A stretch of DNA of 40,665 bases, taken from assembly GCA_024233135.1 (NCBI GenBank), contig JACKPZ010000030.1:1-40665 (forward strand), written 5' to 3'. Positions 16,436 through 25,036 of this stretch are shown piece after piece; within the stretch, counting starts at the first letter, position 1; the number at the start of each line of letters is the position of its first letter. Position numbers and translations under genes: made by a program. This stretch comes from Akkermansiaceae bacterium. Lineage in GTDB: Bacteria > Verrucomicrobiota > Verrucomicrobiia > Verrucomicrobiales > Akkermansiaceae. Below the pieces are notes generated by a model, which saw only the letters and a program-made list of their open reading frames with translations, was not told where the DNA came from and did not search any database.

Positions 16436-16461
16436 GCAAAAATCGCAAACAGCCGGGGGCC

Positions 16462-18003
16462 CTACGGTTTCGTCACGGGCGCGCCCTCCTCGACGAGGGC
16501 CTTGCGGAGCGCGGCGGCGCGGCCGGGTTGTTCGGAGATCACGTTCTTCGTTTCGCCACGGTCGCTTCCGAGATCGAACAACAGGTCCTCGGTGATCACC
16601 GCGGCGGCGAAACGTTTGTCGGATGCGTTCGCGCCCGAACCCATTCCTGCGGCTCCCGCTTCGCCGTTCGCGGGGATGAACTTCCAGTCTCCTTCGCGGA
16701 TCGCCACGGCGCCGGAAATGCCTTGGGTGATCACGCTCCCGCGCACCGGTTCGGCCGGTTCGCCGCGCAGCACGGGTGTCTGGTCGATGCTGTCCCGGGC
16801 TCCGGCCTCGGGCTTCGGTTGTTCGGCGAGACCTGCCGCGGTGGCGAAGATGTCGGTGAGACAGAGGATCGCGTCCGTCGTGCCCTTGCGCACACCCGGA
16901 CCGCGGGCGATGAAGGGCACGCGCGTGCCGCCTTCGAAGACGTTGTATTTCCCACCGCGCAGGCCGCCGGCCGGTTTGTGACCGTTCGCATCGCGCTCGG
17001 AGCCGTCGAAGTAGCCGTCGAAGAACAGCGGCCCGTTGTCGCTTGTTAGAAAAACCACCGTGTCGTCCGCGATGCCGAGGCGCTCGAGCGCGTCGAGCAG
17101 TTCGCCGGTCTGCCAGTCGATCTGCTGGATCACGTCGCCACGCACGCCGCACTTGCTCTTCCCGGCGAACGTCGGCGCCGCCACCCGCGGGACGTGCGGC
17201 TCGAACATGCCGACCATCAGGAAGAACGGCGCGTCCCTGTGTTTCTCAAGGAACGCCAACGACTTCTCGACCACGGTCGCGGGAAGATCCTCATCCTTGA
17301 AACGAGCCGCATGCCCGCCGGTCATCGAGCCGATGCGGCTGATGCCATTGATGATGATGCCGGAGTGCTGCTCGTCCGCCTTTTGCTTGAGCAGGTCTGG
17401 GCGCTCGATGCCCGTCGGCTCGTCGCCGAGACGTTTTTGATAGCTGACCTCGATCGGGTCCTCCGGATCGAGTCCGACGACGCGGTGGTTCTCGATCCAT
17501 AAGCTCGGGACGCGGTCCACGGTGGCGGGGATGATGTGGCAATAGTCGAAGCCGATCTCCAGCGGGCCGGGTTTGATCTCGGCGTTGAAATCGACGGGGC
17601 GCACGCCGTCGCCGAGCCCGAGGTGCCACTTGCCGACCACGCCGGTGGTGTAGCCCGCGCTTTTCAGGAACCCCGCGACGGTCGGCTGCGAGGTTTCGAA
17701 AGCGAGTGGCGCATCGCCGTCGAGGATGGTGTTCTTCCGCACCTTCTGGCGCCACGGATACTCGCCGGTGAGGATCGAGTAACGCGTGGGCGTGCAGGTG
17801 GACGCGGGCGCGTAGGCGCTGGTGAAACGCAGGCCCTCGTCCGCCAGGCGGTCGATGCGCGGTGTGGCGATCTGCTCCGCTCCATAACAACCGGGGTCGC
17901 CGAAGCCGAGGTCGTCGGTGACGATCAACAGGATGTTCGGCGGGCGGCCGGAGGAGAGAAGCGCGGACGCGAGAAGAACAGCGAGCGGACGGAGGGGTTT
18001 CAT
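16462..18003 (-). CDS. Secreted S1-family sulfatase (arylsulfatase A-like)
   Basis: A 513-residue sulfatase with a signal peptide (about residues 1-20). It has metal ligands in VTDDLGFGD (Asp30-Asp31), the formylglycine motif C-T-P-T-R at Cys70, GKWHLGLG and TSDNGPLFFDG. FEGGTRVPFIARGPG and an arginine-rich end follow the family layout. The N-terminal third has DLGFGDPGCYG and IATPRIDRLADEGLRF, close to arylsulfatase A-type enzymes. Two ATGs are possible (18012 and 18003); the second gives MKPLRPL, the usual form among its neighbours. It lies 61 bp before the TIM-barrel hydrolase gene and 106 bp after the GH127 gene. The substrate is unknown. Confidence 0.94.
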   Translation of the reverse strand: MKPLRPLAVLLASALLSSGRPPNILLIVTDDLGFGDPGCYGAEQIATPRIDRLADEGLRFTSAYAPASTCTPTRYSILTGEYPWRQKVRKNTILDGDAPLAFETSQPTVAGFLKSAGYTTGVVGKWHLGLGDGVRPVDFNAEIKPGPLEIGFDYCHIIPATVDRVPSLWIENHRVVGLDPEDPIEVSYQKRLGDEPTGIERPDLLKQKADEQHSGIIINGISRIGSMTGGHAARFKDEDLPATVVEKSLAFLEKHRDAPFFLMVGMFEPHVPRVAAPTFAGKSKCGVRGDVIQQIDWQTGELLDALERLGIADDTVVFLTSDNGPLFFDGYFDGSERDANGHKPAGGLRGGKYNVFEGGTRVPFIARGPGVRKGTTDAILCLTDIFATAAGLAEQPKPEAGARDSIDQTPVLRGEPAEPVRGSVITQGISGAVAIREGDWKFIPANGEAGAAGMGSGANASDKRFAAAVITEDLLFDLGSDRGETKNVISEQPGRAAALRKALVEEGAPVTKP

Positions 18004-18109
18004 GGCGACCATCTAAGCGGATGACGCCACCGGCGCAACGTTGGATCGGGATCAACTTCCCTGATAGAGAGGCCGGCTGATGCGCTCCGGCTCCGCCGCG
18101 GAAGTTCGC

Positions 18110-20545
18110 TCATCGGACGATCCATTCGTAGAGACCCGTCTTCGCGCGGCCCCTTGGCGTGACTTCCAGACGGACGGCGTTGGTGTTCACGGCGGGGAAA
18201 CGGACTGTCTGGAGCTGGTTCCCGACCGGCTCGGGCAGCTCGGTGCCGACAGGTTTCCATTTGCCATCCTTCTGATAGAGAATGCGGAAAGATGCGGGCG
18301 CCCGGCCGTCGTTCGTTGTGCTCCAGTAAAACGAGCACGAGTGGATCTCGCGGGTTTCGAGAAAGTCATACTGGATCCAACGGACCTTCCGGCTGTTCCT
18401 ACCGCGGTGCGTCCCGCCTTCCAGCGTTCCCGCTCCGATCGGCTTGGCCGAGGTGTCGTCCCACAGGAAACGAGGCGTTTCCGGGTCCGTCGACGACTGG
18501 GGAAGAAGTCCGTCGCTCACGCTGCCGGGGTTGCTCCAGCGCAGATGGCCCGAGGTTCTGATGCGGGCGGATGTTTCCGCGGCGGGCGTCTCCGGCCATG
18601 CGGCGGCGGGCGTGGTCGCGAGCCAGACGCGCATCGGCTCGCGCCCGCGGTGCGCCCAGGCGTAGTAGGGGATCGCGGTGAGTTCGTGGGGCGTGGATTC
18701 CGGTTCGGCGCCGGGTTCCCGCCAGGAGAGCGACTCAATCCCGCCGCGCAGAACGGTCACGCCGCCTAACAAATCCGGCTGTTCCAAGGCGCGGAATTCC
18801 GCGTCCGCGGGAACGAGCAGGCTGTGGACCCGGCCGTCGTTGTCGGGGCCTTCCGCCGCATACACGATGGGCCCGCGCATCAGAGCGACGCGGTTGTGGC
18901 AGGATTCGACCTTTTCGTCGGCGGTCACCCTGCGGACGGGCATCGGAAGGTCGAACACGATCTTGTCTCCGGTATTCCATTTGCGGGCGAGGCGCACGTA
19001 GCCGTTTCCGTCAGCGTTGGCGGAGAGACTCCCGCCATTGAGTGTGAGTGTCGGCTCCGCGTCGGTGCCGCCGGCGTAGCGATAGAGATCCGAGGGGAAC
19101 GGTGTCTTGAGCCAGCCGGGCACGCGCAGCGCGAGCGTGAACTCCGCTTCCGTGCCGACGGTGATTTCGACCCGGCCGTCCCATGGATAGTTGGAAACCT
19201 GGGTGAGCCTCACGGTTTCGCCGCCGATGGGGATCCCGGTGCTGTTCGATCCATAGAGGTTCACGTGGATCGTATCGCCGTGCGTCGCGTAGGCGAACGA
19301 CGGAATCTGAGGGATGAAGCGCACGACGTTCGGCGGGCAGCACGCGCATGCGAACCACGGCGTGCGGGTGGCGCCGTCGGCCGAGGTGAGCTTGTTCGGA
19401 TAGAAGAACGTGTTTCCCTCCATCGCCACGCCGGATAGAAACGAGTTGTAGAGACAGCGTTCGAGGATCTCGACATACTTCGCGTCGCCCTCGAGCTGGA
19501 ACATGCGCTGCTGCCAGAGGATGTTGGCGATGGACGAACATGTCTCATTGTACGCGCCCAGGTTCGGCAGGTCGTATTCACCGGAGAAACCCTCGCCATT
19601 GCCGCCGCCGATTCCTCCTGTTAGATAAAGCTTCCTGCCGGCGACGTTTTCCCAGATCGCGTGCAGCGCGTCACGGTACGGCTGGAGGTCCTTGAGCGTC
19701 GCGATGTCCGCCATCGCCATGTATTGATAGGCGGCGCGCACGGCGTGGCCCACGGCTTCGTTTTGTTCCGCGACCGGCTGGTGATCCTGGAAATACGGGC
19801 CCCAGTTCCCCTTGCGGTCGTCGGAAATGCGTCCGCGTTGTTCGAGGAACCAATGCGCGAGGTCGGCGTAGCGCTTTTCTCCGGTGACCTCCGCGAGCTT
19901 CGCCAGAGCGATCTCGATCTCCTGGTGTCCCGACGGAAGTTCGAGTTTCCCGGGGCCGAAGCTGCGGCCGATGCAGTCCGCCGCCTTGACCGCGATATCG
20001 AGCAGGTTCCGCTTGCCGGTTTGCTCGAAGTGCACCGCGCCGGCCTCGATGAGGTGGCCCATGCAGTATGTCTCGTGGCTTTCCCGCTCGTGCAACCACC
20101 GCTCGCCCTCGACCACACCCTTCACCGGTTGGTCATGGGCGAGCTGCATGACGGTGTAGAGATAGCCGTCCTTCTCCTGCGCCTTCGCCATGGTGGCGAT
20201 GAGTTCGTCGATCGCGGCCTCCAGCTTCGGATCCTCGCCCTGCCCGAGAATCCGCGCGGCACCCTCGACCACCTTGTGCACGTCCGAGTCGTTGAAACGA
20301 AGTCCCTCGTAGAATCCCCCCTTCTCGCCGGCGGCGACACGGAAGTTGTCGAGACGTCGCGTTTTCTCGCATTCGTCGAGATCGTGCCAGACGGTGACCT
20401 TGCGGTTGGTCTCGATGCGCGGGTGCCAGAAGTCGGCGGCAGATGGCTTCGTGGACTCCACCGGGAGGTAGGGATAGGGAATCTCTCCGGCGCAGGCGAA
20501 GGGAGCCAAAAGAAACGGCCATAGGAACTTCTTCACAACGGACAT
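18110..20545 (-). CDS. GH127-type beta-L-arabinofuranosidase with discoidin-like C-terminal domain
   Basis: An 811-residue secreted enzyme (signal peptide about 1-20) of the GH127 family (formerly DUF1680). Family members remove beta-L-arabinofuranose with a zinc-bound cysteine as nucleophile. The expected ligands are visible: Glu334 and Cys336 in NETCSSIANILW, and Cys402-Cys403 in ACCPPNVVRF. An (alpha/alpha)6 barrel occupies roughly residues 40-430, with beta-sandwich domains after it. From about residue 655 comes a domain with SCSFYWSTTNDGRAPASFRI and ending AVRLEVTPRGR, which looks like an F5/8 type C (CBM32-like) sugar-binding fold. The gene starts 4 bp after the stop of the GH5-like gene, so the two are co-transcribed. 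Arabinose specificity is inferred from family. Confidence 0.88.
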   Translation of the reverse strand: MSVVKKFLWPFLLAPFACAGEIPYPYLPVESTKPSAADFWHPRIETNRKVTVWHDLDECEKTRRLDNFRVAAGEKGGFYEGLRFNDSDVHKVVEGAARILGQGEDPKLEAAIDELIATMAKAQEKDGYLYTVMQLAHDQPVKGVVEGERWLHERESHETYCMGHLIEAGAVHFEQTGKRNLLDIAVKAADCIGRSFGPGKLELPSGHQEIEIALAKLAEVTGEKRYADLAHWFLEQRGRISDDRKGNWGPYFQDHQPVAEQNEAVGHAVRAAYQYMAMADIATLKDLQPYRDALHAIWENVAGRKLYLTGGIGGGNGEGFSGEYDLPNLGAYNETCSSIANILWQQRMFQLEGDAKYVEILERCLYNSFLSGVAMEGNTFFYPNKLTSADGATRTPWFACACCPPNVVRFIPQIPSFAYATHGDTIHVNLYGSNSTGIPIGGETVRLTQVSNYPWDGRVEITVGTEAEFTLALRVPGWLKTPFPSDLYRYAGGTDAEPTLTLNGGSLSANADGNGYVRLARKWNTGDKIVFDLPMPVRRVTADEKVESCHNRVALMRGPIVYAAEGPDNDGRVHSLLVPADAEFRALEQPDLLGGVTVLRGGIESLSWREPGAEPESTPHELTAIPYYAWAHRGREPMRVWLATTPAAAWPETPAAETSARIRTSGHLRWSNPGSVSDGLLPQSSTDPETPRFLWDDTSAKPIGAGTLEGGTHRGRNSRKVRWIQYDFLETREIHSCSFYWSTTNDGRAPASFRILYQKDGKWKPVGTELPEPVGNQLQTVRFPAVNTNAVRLEVTPRGRAKTGLYEWIVR

Positions 20546-20549
20546 GGGA

Positions 20550-21791
20550 TTATTGTTCATCCGCACGGCCCGTCAGTTTCCGGAAGATCGCGGTTTCCTC
20601 CGGGTCATACGGCATTTGGTCGGGACGGAACAAATCGTGGAACCAGAGATCCGGTTCGGGCAACGGTTCGCCGGGGCGGACGACGTTGCCTGCTTCTCGC
20701 TCGCGCGTGACGTTCCTCGGTTTTCCCTTCGAGTTCTTGCGGCTCTCCCAGTTCCAGATCGTCGCGGATTTTCCGGAAACGAACCCCCAGTTCACCGCTC
20801 CGGCGTTCAGTTCCTTCATCACCGGCAGGCAGGTCTCGACCGTGCTGCCCATTTCGCGCGCCAGCCACTCCGTGACGAGCACCGGGCGTCCGTCCTTCTG
20901 GTATTCGAGGATCTCCTGGCGAAGCCGCGGAGCGCCGCCGCCGTAGCTGTGAATCGAGTGGAGATCGCTGTTCGCGCGGTTGATGGCGATGTTCATCCGG
21001 CCGACCGCACCGGACGAGTTCGAGGTGACCGGTTGCGACGGCGCGACCTCCCGCGCCCAGACCCATGAGTCGTGCACGAGTTTCTTCGAGTGGTCGCCGA
21101 TGCCGCCCTTCGGGTTGGTTCCTTCCATCGGTTCGCCGTCGGAGTTGCCGCGGCCGGGCTCGTTGTAGAGCTCCCACAGCAGCACACGGTTGTCGTCCTT
21201 GAAGCGGCGCATCGTGTTCTGGACGTAGCCTTTGAGGCGGGCGGTCTCCGCGGGTGTCGCCCTGCCGTTTCCGTATCGCACCGCCAGCGCGCGCTCCGGC
21301 GAGTTCACCCAGCCGGAGTTATGATATGCCTTCACCGGGCGCGGCTGCTCACCCAGCTTGGGACGCGGGAAATGGCAGTCGTCGAAAAACACGAACCACG
21401 GGCGGATGCCGTGTTTCCCGCAGATGTCGAGGAAACGATCCATCCGCTGGTAGAGGCCCTGCTCGTCATCCGCCCACACGAGGTCGTGCAGATAGACACG
21501 CAGCGTGTTCATGCCGATGGACTCCGCGAGGGCGAGTTCCTTGTCGATCGTTTCCGGATCGAAGGTCGAGGCCTGCCACATCTCGATCTGGTTGATCGCG
21601 GTGGCCGGGTAGTAATTGCAGCCGACGAGCCACGGTTGTTTCGCATACCAATCGTTGATGCGTTCCTTGGACCAGCGGCCATCGACCACGGGCGGCAGCT
21701 TGCCCGGTTTCGCCTTCCGTCCGCCCTGGGCCCATGCGGAACCCGGCACGTAAAGCAACGAGACGGCGAAAATTGTAAAAAGGCGGGTCAT
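20550..21791 (-). CDS. GH5-like (clan GH-A) glycoside hydrolase, secreted
   Basis: A 413-residue protein with a signal peptide (about residues 1-21) and a TIM-barrel layout. Early strands carry NTLRVYLHDLVW. The acid/base candidate is Glu211 in VLLWELYNEPG, a classic N-E-P motif. The nucleophile candidate is Glu308 in PVLVTEWL. HSIHSYGGG between them corresponds to the His-x-Tyr strand of clan GH-A. Such proteins are often annotated as cellulase or 1,4-beta-xylanase, but specificity cannot be read from sequence. The ATG at 21791 is preferred to the one at 21797, because an AGGAG lies 6 bases before it. A 4-bp gap to the GH127 gene indicates one operon. Confidence 0.85.
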   Translation of the reverse strand: MTRLFTIFAVSLLYVPGSAWAQGGRKAKPGKLPPVVDGRWSKERINDWYAKQPWLVGCNYYPATAINQIEMWQASTFDPETIDKELALAESIGMNTLRVYLHDLVWADDEQGLYQRMDRFLDICGKHGIRPWFVFFDDCHFPRPKLGEQPRPVKAYHNSGWVNSPERALAVRYGNGRATPAETARLKGYVQNTMRRFKDDNRVLLWELYNEPGRGNSDGEPMEGTNPKGGIGDHSKKLVHDSWVWAREVAPSQPVTSNSSGAVGRMNIAINRANSDLHSIHSYGGGAPRLRQEILEYQKDGRPVLVTEWLAREMGSTVETCLPVMKELNAGAVNWGFVSGKSATIWNWESRKNSKGKPRNVTREREAGNVVRPGEPLPEPDLWFHDLFRPDQMPYDPEETAIFRKLTGRADEQ

Positions 21792-21797
21792 GTTCAT

Positions 21798-21802
21798 CTC
21801 CT
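21798..21802 (-). promoter_or_regulatory. Shine-Dalgarno AGGAG fixing the GH5-like start
   Basis: AGGAG on the minus strand is followed by ATGAAC and then ATG. The first ATG touches the AGGAG directly, whereas the second (21791) has the normal 6-base spacing. It is one of few clear Shine-Dalgarno sequences in the window. Confidence 0.7.
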
Positions 21803-21840
21803 GATGATTTGATAAAACGCCCGGTCGTTGCGGAAGAACC

Positions 21841-21859
21841 GGTCCGGATGAGCCGGACC
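21841..21859 (-). other. Perfect 7-bp stem-loop between cluster genes
   Basis: GGTCCGG-ATGAG-CCGGACC, lying 7 bases beyond the stop codon of the upstream sulfatase and about 50 bases before the GH5-like start. There is no T run after it on the minus strand, so it is not a standard intrinsic terminator. An mRNA-processing or 3'-end-stabilising hairpin is more likely. Confidence 0.6.
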
Positions 21860-21866
21860 GAAGGCC

Positions 21867-23534
21867 TCACTTTTTCTTCGCCGCCTGTTTTTTCTTCCCG
21901 GGCTGCTTCTTCTTGCCGCCGGGTTTCGGGTAGACGTGGGCGCGCTTGGCCCAGGTCTCCCAATCGGCGGACATCGACTTCACCTTGTCCGGCATCTCCG
22001 AGGAGAGGTCGTTGAGCTCGGTGCCGTCCTCGGACAGGTGATAGAGTTCCCACTTGTCGCGCGCCAGTCCGCGGGCCGGGGTCACGCCGCGGCCGACGAG
22101 TTTCCACTCGCCGTCGCGGACGAACGCGTTGTTCTCGTGCTCGATGAAGATCGGCTCCTTGCGTGCGAGCGACTTTCCTTCGAAGGCGGGGACCAGCGAA
22201 ACACCTTCGTTCGGAATGATGTCGTGGCCTTCGAATTTTTTCGGATAGGTGCCGCCGGAAACGTCGACCACGGTCGACATCACGTCGATGAGCTGGGCGG
22301 GCTCGCGGTACCAATCGCGCCCCTTGCCGATGCGCGCCGGCCAGTGCGCGATGAACGGAGTGTTCGCGCCGCCCTCGTGGGCGAAGTGTTTGTAGAGCCG
22401 GTACGGTGTGGCCGAGGCGTTGGCCCAGGCCTTGCCGTAGCTCGGCACGGTGAGCGGAGTGTTCGGCGCTCGGTCCTTGATCGGATCGCCCACTCCGAGC
22501 AGCGAGACTTCCGCGCAGGCGCCGTTGTCCGAGAGGAACAGGATGAGCGTGTTGTCGTAGGCATCATGTTTCTTCAGCGAGGCGAGCAGGTCGCCGATCT
22601 TCTGGTCGACGCGGTCGATCATCGCGGCGTAGGCGCCCATGCGGAAGCTGCACTCTTTCTTCTGTCGGTCGCCAAGGCTGTCCCACGCTGGCACTTCGGG
22701 ATCGCGCGGCGAGAGTTTCCACGACGACGGGATGAGTCCGGACGCCTTCTGGCGGGCGAAGCGCTGCTCGCGGAGTTTGTCCCATCCCATATCGAACTTG
22801 CCGCGGTATTTCTCCAACTCCTGATCGTGCGCGTGGTGCGGCCAGTGCGGCGCGGTGAAGGCGAGATAGAGGAAGAACGGCTTCTCCTTGGAAGGTCCGG
22901 CTTCGTGCTCGTCGATGAAACGGATCGCATGATCGGCGAACGCATCGGTGGTGTAGAACGGCCGGTCGGTCGTGCTCTCCGGGGTATCGACAGGGGTGTT
23001 GCCGTCGTAGATGATCCGCCAGTCGTATGGATGGAAGAAGTGGGTGGCGCCGGAGAGGCAGCCGTAGTAGCGGTCGAACCCGCGCTGGAGCGGCCAGTCG
23101 GCTTGGTCCGTGCCGGACAGGTGCCACTTGCCGGTCATGAAGGTGGCGTAGCCCGCGGACTTCGCGACCTGGGCGAGCGTCACGCACGAGTTGTTGATGT
23201 TGCCGGCGTAGGCGGGAGGTGTGTTCGCGTTCTTGTTGGCGTTCTCGCCGGTCATGTGGCCGATGCCCACCTGGTGCGGCGCCAGTCCGGTGAGCAGTGT
23301 CGCGCGGGTGGGGCAGCAGCGGGCACTGTTGTAGAACTGGGTGAAACGAAGGCCGTCCTTCGCCAGCGAGTCGATGTTCGGTGTGTCGATCTCGGAGCCC
23401 CAGCAACCGAGGTCGGAATATCCCATGTCATCGACCATGATGAGGATGACGTTCGGTTTGGCCGGAGCCGCGGCGGATACGGCGGCAGCGAACAACGATG
23501 CCGCGAGGGTGAGGAAAGTTGTGTTTCGAATCAT
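21867..23534 (-). CDS. Secreted S1-family arylsulfatase with lysine-rich tail
   Basis: A 555-residue sulfatase with a signal peptide (about residues 1-22). It has metal ligands in MVDDMGYSD (Asp35-Asp36), the formylglycine motif C-C-P-T-R at Cys73 within NSARCCPTRATLLTG, GKWHLSG and LSDNGACAEVS. The layout with an inserted block before HEGGANTPFIAHWPA matches arylsulfatases of the atsA type. The last 20 or so residues are PGGKKKQPGKKKQAAKKK, a strongly basic tail not required for the fold. The tail could bind the anionic substrate or the cell envelope. The gene lies 62 bp from the upstream sulfatase gene and 69 bp before the GH5-like gene start. The substrate is unknown. Confidence 0.94.
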   Translation of the reverse strand: MIRNTTFLTLAASLFAAAVSAAAPAKPNVILIMVDDMGYSDLGCWGSEIDTPNIDSLAKDGLRFTQFYNSARCCPTRATLLTGLAPHQVGIGHMTGENANKNANTPPAYAGNINNSCVTLAQVAKSAGYATFMTGKWHLSGTDQADWPLQRGFDRYYGCLSGATHFFHPYDWRIIYDGNTPVDTPESTTDRPFYTTDAFADHAIRFIDEHEAGPSKEKPFFLYLAFTAPHWPHHAHDQELEKYRGKFDMGWDKLREQRFARQKASGLIPSSWKLSPRDPEVPAWDSLGDRQKKECSFRMGAYAAMIDRVDQKIGDLLASLKKHDAYDNTLILFLSDNGACAEVSLLGVGDPIKDRAPNTPLTVPSYGKAWANASATPYRLYKHFAHEGGANTPFIAHWPARIGKGRDWYREPAQLIDVMSTVVDVSGGTYPKKFEGHDIIPNEGVSLVPAFEGKSLARKEPIFIEHENNAFVRDGEWKLVGRGVTPARGLARDKWELYHLSEDGTELNDLSSEMPDKVKSMSADWETWAKRAHVYPKPGGKKKQPGKKKQAAKKK

Positions 23535-23596
23535 GGTCTTCGTGGGTTCTTGAAATGGTGACGTGGCGGGGCGTGAAATCTACCCCCGCGGGCGGC

Positions 23597-25036
23597 TCAG
23601 GATGTTTGTTTCGCGCGTGAGATCTTGTCGGCGAGTTTTCTCTCCATGTCGTGGATCACGGATGCGTTTTCGGGGTCCGCGGCGACGTTTCGTTTGCCGA
23701 GCGGATCTTTTTTCAGATCGATGAGAAGCGTTTGTTTGCCCTGTTCCGGCGTGTTCCAGCGGGAGAAGAAATAGCCGTCGGTGGTGATCGCGTCGCCCGG
23801 TCCGAAGCGGGTGTAGGCGTGGTCGCGGTGGCCGGCCGATGGATCCGAGAGGGTGGTCGCGAAACTCCGGCCGTTGATCGTCGCCTTGTCATAGGGAATT
23901 CCGGCGACATCGCAAAGGGTCGGATGGATATCCACGAACTCGACGAAGGTTTTCGCCGCTCCGTGGGAAACGCCCGGGCCCTTCATCCAGAGCGCGGTGC
24001 GGAGTGCTTCGGGATACAACTGGTTCTTTGCCCATTCGTTGTGTTCGCCGAGGATCCACCCGTGGTCGCCGAGCACGACGACGACGGTGTTGTCTGCGAG
24101 TTTCAGCGAGTCGAGCTTGTCGAGCAGCATGCCGAGCAGCTTGTCGGCGTGGGTGACGCAGGCGTAGTAGCCCTGCCGCATGTGTCGGTGATAGGGGTCC
24201 GTGTTGTATTTCAGCACCCGTGCGAAGTCATGGGTCGCGGGGATGTAGGCGAACTGCTCGGTGACCCGCCGCAGGGCGGTCGGCGCGTCGGCGGGCCGCT
24301 CGCGGAACGGTGCAAGCCCGATCTTCGGCAGGCGGTATGGCTCCCATGCCTCGGCCGGCGCGTAGAACGGCATGTGCGGCTTGGCGAAACCGCAGGCGAT
24401 GAAGAACGACTTGCCGGATCCGCCGAGACGTTCGAGATCCTTCATCGTTTTCACGGCGATCGTGCCGTCGTGTGACTCAAGCGTCGGGATCCGGCTTTGT
24501 TCGAACATCGGGCGCTTCTTTTGCTTCTTCCCGTTTGGTCCCTTGCGGAACTGCCTGGTTTTCTCGAAGAACGCCTTCGTTTCCGGATTGTGGAACGTGG
24601 TGCCGGTCGTCTCCGGACGCCATGGTGTTTCCGACCACGAGCGGTCCGCGGTGTCCTCCTTGTGATGGAAGACCTTGCCGTTGGAAACCGTGGTGTAGCC
24701 CGCTTCGCGGAAACGCTGGGGCAGCGTGACGCGACCCGGCGCGTCTTTCTCGGCCCAGCATTTGAAATTCGGGAACCTTTCCTTCGTCGGATAGACCGAG
24801 GTCATCAGGCTGGCGCGCGAGGCTCCGCAGGTGGGCACCTGGCAATACGCGCTCTCGAAACGAAGTCCGGACGCGGCGAGGCGGTCGAAGTTCGGCGTGT
24901 GCATATGCGCCTCGCCATAGTCGCGCGTCATCGGCTTGAGGTCGTCGATGTACACGAGGAGGATGTTCGGCCGCGCCGCGGCGGCGACGGCCGAGGCGGC
25001 GGCGAGCAGGAGGATGCTGCGGATCATGGGTTTCAT
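23597..25036 (-). CDS. Secreted iduronate-2-sulfatase-like S1 sulfatase
   Basis: A 479-residue sulfatase with a signal peptide (about residues 1-20). LVYIDDLKP (Asp31-Asp32), GKVFHH and DHGWILGEHNEWAK are the marks of the iduronate-2-sulfatase-like branch. The active-site motif is C-G-A-S-R at Cys70: alanine replaces the usual proline, which the general sulfatase motif allows, and the family's usual T-G after it reads T-S. A basic stretch KGPNGKKQKKRP lies near residue 165. The ATG at 25036 overlaps the upstream stop as ATGA; a second ATG lies at 25027. The real substrate need not be iduronate sulfate. Confidence 0.92.
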   Translation of the reverse strand: MKPMIRSILLLAAASAVAAAARPNILLVYIDDLKPMTRDYGEAHMHTPNFDRLAASGLRFESAYCQVPTCGASRASLMTSVYPTKERFPNFKCWAEKDAPGRVTLPQRFREAGYTTVSNGKVFHHKEDTADRSWSETPWRPETTGTTFHNPETKAFFEKTRQFRKGPNGKKQKKRPMFEQSRIPTLESHDGTIAVKTMKDLERLGGSGKSFFIACGFAKPHMPFYAPAEAWEPYRLPKIGLAPFRERPADAPTALRRVTEQFAYIPATHDFARVLKYNTDPYHRHMRQGYYACVTHADKLLGMLLDKLDSLKLADNTVVVVLGDHGWILGEHNEWAKNQLYPEALRTALWMKGPGVSHGAAKTFVEFVDIHPTLCDVAGIPYDKATINGRSFATTLSDPSAGHRDHAYTRFGPGDAITTDGYFFSRWNTPEQGKQTLLIDLKKDPLGKRNVAADPENASVIHDMERKLADKISRAKQTS

